64,000 nt of DNA from Shewanella marinintestina (lineage in GTDB: Bacteria > Pseudomonadota > Gammaproteobacteria > Enterobacterales > Shewanellaceae): positions 1 to 64,000 of the forward strand of contig NZ_JAKILC010000015.1 in NCBI RefSeq assembly GCF_023283845.1, read 5' to 3'. A program made the position numbers and the translations under genes. The notes beneath the pieces were generated by a model, which was not told where the DNA came from, did not search any database, and saw nothing but the letters and a program-made list of their open reading frames with translations. Position 1 is the stretch's first letter, and each line of letters begins with the position of its first letter. This document shows positions 60,290 to 64,000 of the stretch, one piece after another.

Positions 60290-61558
60290 TTACAACGTGT
60301 TTTTGTAGACGATTCCGTCTTTCATAATCATCTTTTGCTTATTGGTATCAGCAACACAGGCAATACCTGCAAGTGGATTGCCCTCAATGATCAATAGGTC
60401 AGCGTAAGCACCTTCAACCACTTTACCTAAACACCCTTGTTGGTACGGATGTTGATAAGTCGACATTTCAAATAAGCGTCCGCAGTTTGAGGTCGCCATT
60501 CGCAAAGCGGTTATTGTGTCGAAGGTCTGTTCAATCGCTGCGAGCTCATTGAGTTGAGTGACGTGTACGCTGGCTTCACCTACGCAGTCGGTACCAAATG
60601 CAATATTGTCGATCTGATATTGCTTAATCAGTTCGGCGGATTTGAGCATCGCCTTACCTACCCGTTCAGTTTTACGGTAGGTCTCTTCATTTGGTAGCGG
60701 GATCTTACGCTCTGCAATCAAAGACGCGGTAAAGTAAGACGGGATCACCCAAATACCTTTGTCTTTAATGGTTTGGGCAATGTCATCATCCATAATGGTG
60801 GCATGTTCAAACGACATCACTCCCGCCTCTGCGGCTCGGCGCATCGCGTCTGCCGTATGGATATGCGCTGCAACATAAGTGCCGTAATCAGTTGCCGCCT
60901 CAACAGCCGCTTTCATCTCATCAAGAGTAAATTGCAACGTATCGAGCGGGTCAAACGTGGATGATGCGCCGCCGCCAGCCATGATCTTAATTTGCGATGC
61001 GCCCATAAACAATTGCTCACGCACCGCTTTTAATACTTCTGATCTGCCATCTGCTACTTTCATTGCGCCAAGCTTCATCATCGGTGAGTCTTCGTGTTGG
61101 CCGATCCGCTCCTGCGCTTGATTTTGGCGGTAATCAGAATGACCACAGGTTTGAGAAACTGCGGCCATCGATGGCAAAATGCGTGGCCCCTTGGCGTAAC
61201 CTTTGTCGATACTGTTTTTAAGGCCGAGGGTGTTACCTGCAACATCGCGAATGGTGGTAAAGCCACGCATCAACATCTCTTCTGAAATATGCGCTGAACG
61301 AATCGCCACCTCTTCACGGGTCATAGTGTCGATAACATTAAATGGTGCTGACAAGGTAATATGCACATGTGCGTCCATTAAACCTGGCATCACGGTGCCA
61401 CCTTTAGCGTCAATCACCTCATCAGCAATCGACAAATCGATGTCATCTTGATGGCTAATTTTACGAATCAAGTTATCTTCAATCAGCACAGCAACATTCT
61501 CTAATAATTGGTTGTCGGTGCCGTTAAAAACATTGGCGTTGATAATAAGTTTTTTCAT
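60290..61558 (-). CDS. Metal-dependent amidohydrolase (imidazolonepropionase/prolidase-like)
   Basis: The 422-residue amidohydrolase-superfamily enzyme is cytoplasmic by lack of a signal peptide. Metal ligands are visible as H64 and H66 (DAHVH), a lysine in QIKIMAGGG (about 190, the usual carboxylated position), AAHIHT, SFEHATI and the GTDC aspartate. Related proteins include Xaa-Pro dipeptidases and other amide hydrolases, so it may release an amino acid from an N-acyl or peptide substrate. A decarboxylase under the same motif would then act on the product; this is inference. Confidence 0.82.
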   Translation of the reverse strand: MKKLIINANVFNGTDNQLLENVAVLIEDNLIRKISHQDDIDLSIADEVIDAKGGTVMPGLMDAHVHITLSAPFNVIDTMTREEVAIRSAHISEEMLMRGFTTIRDVAGNTLGLKNSIDKGYAKGPRILPSMAAVSQTCGHSDYRQNQAQERIGQHEDSPMMKLGAMKVADGRSEVLKAVREQLFMGASQIKIMAGGGASSTFDPLDTLQFTLDEMKAAVEAATDYGTYVAAHIHTADAMRRAAEAGVMSFEHATIMDDDIAQTIKDKGIWVIPSYFTASLIAERKIPLPNEETYRKTERVGKAMLKSAELIKQYQIDNIAFGTDCVGEASVHVTQLNELAAIEQTFDTITALRMATSNCGRLFEMSTYQHPYQQGCLGKVVEGAYADLLIIEGNPLAGIACVADTNKQKMIMKDGIVYKNTL

Positions 61559-61640
61559 CGTTGAACCCTCGGTAGCATTGCTTTACTAAAATGGTTTCGT
61601 CTAACTGATAAGCAAATATTACCAACGTCACCGCCAGCAT

Positions 61641-61658
61641 AATGGCCATTTGATGACA
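61641..61658. promoter_or_regulatory. Shared 18-bp regulatory motif, amidohydrolase copy
   Basis: AATGGCCATTTGATGACA lies 83 bp upstream of the amidohydrolase ATG. On the minus strand it is followed after 19 bp by the -10-like TAATAT, almost the same geometry as at the decarboxylase gene. TGGCCA forms a small palindromic core. Confidence 0.75.
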
Positions 61659-61706
61659 CCAAATTAAACAGGGAATTTAACGTAATAATATGAGGGTAGC
61701 TCGAAC

Positions 61707-62639
61707 TTAACGCCTTAATGTCGCGCTAGGATATTCGCCAAAAAGATGGGCATAATGTTGACTAAAACGGCCCGCATTTATCACGCCATATTTACGCATA
61801 ACTTCAGCGACACTGGCATAACATGCAGATTTCAATTCTTCACGGATCAGATGCATGCGCCGAATGGTTAAATACTGTTTTGGCGTGATTGAATAGACTT
61901 TATTAAAGGCATATTCCAAGGTTCTTACGCTACAAAAACAGTGTTGAGCTAGCTCGGATATTGAGATGCGTAATCTACCGCTATTATTGATGTAATCAGA
62001 CGCTCTCGCAGCTACTGCAAAGCGTTTGTTAAAGGGCATTGAATGGTTTTTAATCCCACTAGAAAGTTCAAACAATATTCTTAGGTTATTGGCGATGTAT
62101 TCCTGAATATCAAAAGCCAAGATTGGCGAAATGCTGTGATGATTAGCAAGGGTCAAGTCGATAATATAACTCAGTTCTGATTGGAATTTATCGAAAGAAT
62201 AAAGCTTAACGTTACCGCTTCTTATCCCCTCTGATTGTGCAATCACGGCATCGAGTAATTCATGGCCTAACACTCGTTTCAAGTAACTGATCTCAACGGC
62301 TAAGTGATAGCCATCAAAAGAGGAAGGATATACTGCGATAATCTCCTGTGATGGAGGGATCACATACAAACTCTGGTTGAGTAGCTCGATGCCATTCACT
62401 TTTAGCCGCTGTTTGTTCTTCGGCACGGTAAAACTAATAAAATCGGCATCACACTGACCGTGGAACATGATGGACTGCTCGAAGCCTAGACGGGAAATAT
62501 AAAGGTTAGGAAAATGAACCATCTCACTTGAGAAGTGCATTTTCCCTGATGAAAGCTGACGTGCAAATTGATCTAGATGAGTAAATGATTTAACCAGTTC
62601 TTCTATTTCGTTATGAACAATAACTACTCTCTCTAGCAT
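61707..62639 (-). CDS. AraC-family transcriptional regulator
   Basis: This 310-residue regulator has an N-terminal ligand-binding-like region (about 1-200) and a C-terminal double helix-turn-helix AraC domain. The domain includes ISELAQHCFCSVRTLEYAFNKVYSITPKQYLTIRRMHLIREEL and the second helix pair SVAEVMRKYGVINAGRFSQHYAHLFGEYPS. The ATG at 62639 was chosen; an upstream in-frame start would overlap the GGDEF gene by 50 bp. It is 10 bp after the GGDEF stop, so the two are probably one transcript. The neighbouring shared motif is its likely target. Confidence 0.88.
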   Translation of the reverse strand: MLERVVIVHNEIEELVKSFTHLDQFARQLSSGKMHFSSEMVHFPNLYISRLGFEQSIMFHGQCDADFISFTVPKNKQRLKVNGIELLNQSLYVIPPSQEIIAVYPSSFDGYHLAVEISYLKRVLGHELLDAVIAQSEGIRSGNVKLYSFDKFQSELSYIIDLTLANHHSISPILAFDIQEYIANNLRILFELSSGIKNHSMPFNKRFAVAARASDYINNSGRLRISISELAQHCFCSVRTLEYAFNKVYSITPKQYLTIRRMHLIREELKSACYASVAEVMRKYGVINAGRFSQHYAHLFGEYPSATLRR

Positions 62640-62649
62640 AGCTTTGCTC

Positions 62650-63531
62650 TCACGGCTCAGTTGCGTAACTCGAAAAATGATAACTCGCCGAAACACCAAA
62701 ATGCTCTTTTGCTCGATACATCGCTTTATCGGCCAAACTCAACTCTTGGGTACAATCAAATTGCTTAACCCTAAAAATGATTGCACCTATGCTTGCGCCA
62801 ACCTCCAATAAAAGATCACCTACACAAAATGGCTGTCTAAGCACTTGCTCAACCTTGTGTACCATTTTTCGGCCGAGCTCTTCTGTGGCGATATTGGAAA
62901 ACACTATCGAGAATTCATCACCACCAAGGCGAGATAAGCAATCTTGATTGCGGCAACAGCCCTGCAGCCGCTTTCCGACAATATAGAGCACCTCATCGCC
63001 GACGGCGTGACCATACTTGTCATTAATGCGTTTAAACCAATCAAGGTCGATATACAGCATGGCTAAGTGCTCATCTTTCTCTTTGGTTTTTTTGGCTGCA
63101 TTTTTTAAGTCACTATAAAAAATCCGTCGATTAGGTAAACCAGTCAAAGGATCTAGATTGGCACGCCTCCAAGCACTCTTTTCATACTCCTTACGTGCCG
63201 TAATATCTCTCGCAATAGCGATAAAATATTCCACACCTTGGTAAGTCGAAATTGAGACACTGTTCTCGACAGGGAAAATACTGCCGTCTAGCTTTTTATG
63301 GTAGGTTTCATACACGCTGTTGTGTTCATTTTTAATTCTTAATGCGACGTCTTTCCATTCATTTAAATCATGGATGTTAATATCGATATCAAAGATTTTA
63401 ATCCCATTAAAATCACCTGAAGAATATTGCAATCGGCGGTACGCTGAATAATTACAGCTTAAAATAGTTCCGCTATCCGGCTCTATAATGTAAATCGCGT
63501 CATTGGAATGTTTCACTAAGGTATCCAACAT
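62650..63531 (-). CDS. PAS-GGDEF diguanylate cyclase
   Basis: The 293-residue protein has an N-terminal PAS domain (about 1-115, DTLVKHSNDAIYIIEPDSGTIL through YFIAIARDITARKEYEK) and a C-terminal GGDEF domain (about 120-285). The catalytic GGDEF is intact (SRLGGDEFSIVF), and an RNQD product-inhibition I-site lies five residues before it. It should make cyclic di-GMP in response to a PAS-detected signal. No membrane segment is seen. It heads the transcript shared with the AraC gene, an unusual pairing. Confidence 0.9.
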   Translation of the reverse strand: MLDTLVKHSNDAIYIIEPDSGTILSCNYSAYRRLQYSSGDFNGIKIFDIDINIHDLNEWKDVALRIKNEHNSVYETYHKKLDGSIFPVENSVSISTYQGVEYFIAIARDITARKEYEKSAWRRANLDPLTGLPNRRIFYSDLKNAAKKTKEKDEHLAMLYIDLDWFKRINDKYGHAVGDEVLYIVGKRLQGCCRNQDCLSRLGGDEFSIVFSNIATEELGRKMVHKVEQVLRQPFCVGDLLLEVGASIGAIIFRVKQFDCTQELSLADKAMYRAKEHFGVSASYHFSSYATEP

Positions 63532-63973
63532 ATCAAACTACCTTCATAGCCTGTAAAATCAACAACATAAGACTAGCAATGGATAATATTGAAATCCTTG
63601 AACTTAAAAGCTGCCAGACTTTTAAGTAATATCTATATCTCACTCTCAATTTGAAGCTTCATTGCTCAAAAATAATTAATCTAAAATTCTAACCTAAGAT
63701 TTAACATCCTCTTTTTAATAATGTTCCTTACGCAGCTACGTGTATAAAAACAAAGTTACCCATATCTGTTAACTTTTGAAACCCAACCGCCGAATATTTG
63801 CGTAAAGCGTATAAAGCGCTCACAAAACAAACTAACTTGCTAAAGCTTGTTATATTCGTAACACAATCATGAAGTCTTATTCGTTTAGCGCTCTTTGCGA
63901 ATTTCTTTAGTCGCTATACTCAATTTAAAATCATTCATATACTGAATAATGTGGTTTAATTTTGGGATAATTT
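63532..63973. other. Divergent intergenic region
   Basis: This 442-bp A+T-rich stretch separates the GGDEF gene (minus) from the SRAP gene (plus). It must hold both promoters. No copy of the 18-bp AraC-type motif and no LexA box were found by eye. Confidence 0.5.
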
Positions 63974-64000
63974 ATGTGCGGTCGGCTAAACATCATTGAT
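63974..64000 (+). CDS. SRAP-domain protein (YedK/HMCES family), 5' fragment
   Basis: The window ends after nine codons reading MCGRLNIID. An N-terminal MCGR is the hallmark of SRAP proteins, where Cys2 becomes the N-terminus and forms a covalent link with abasic sites in single-stranded DNA. The remainder lies outside the window, so length and integrity are unknown. Confidence 0.75.

Overview
The window looks like a chromosomal segment of a Shewanella-type marine gammaproteobacterium. The evidence is the gene content and order: secA, M23 peptidase, dciA-like gene and lpxC; a complete dcw cluster without ddl; leuABCD; recQ, then the yigI and rarD homologues; and the E. coli-like block rpmB-rpmG-radC-coaBC-dut-slmA followed by pyrE-rph-yicC. 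The species call is inference; no rRNA gene body lies in the window.

Layout. 1-345: leader of an rRNA operon running off the left edge on the minus strand, with two tandem stringent-type promoters. 0.7-21.9 kb, minus strand: secA, envelope peptidase and lpxC, then ftsZ-ftsA-ftsQ-murC-murG-ftsW-murD-mraY-murF-murE-ftsI-ftsL-rsmH-mraZ, fed by a promoter with three 10-bp-spaced MraZ boxes. 22-26.4 kb: a small charged protein with an internal repeat, glpK, a secreted SnoaL-like protein and a FadL porin. 26.9-31.9 kb: leuABCD behind a newly read Leu-rich leader peptide and attenuator. 32.2-39.6 kb: a TPR protein with a degenerate GGDEF-like domain, recQ, yigI, rarD, a PH-like membrane protein, and argA with two ARG boxes. 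40-49 kb: the ribosomal-protein/radC/coaBC/dut/slmA block, a secreted S9 peptidase, folE, and pyrE-rph separated by a 265-bp MITE-like element.

49-55.4 kb is the accessory zone. yicC is followed by a hipBA toxin-antitoxin operon with four operators at exact 28-bp spacing. Beyond it lies a divergent, frameshifted copy of the yicC 3' end with its own terminator. I read this as the scar of an island integrated at the yicC 3' end. A large PLD-helicase-DUF3427 protein follows. 55.8-58.1 kb holds a nucleosidase-like protein and a NupC nucleoside transporter.

58.2-63.5 kb, minus strand: a small membrane protein, a PLP decarboxylase, an amidohydrolase, an AraC regulator and a PAS-GGDEF diguanylate cyclase. 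The decarboxylase and amidohydrolase promoters share an almost identical 18-bp motif just upstream of their -10 regions, which suggests a small regulon controlled by the adjacent AraC protein. The window ends in the first nine codons of an SRAP (YedK/HMCES) protein.
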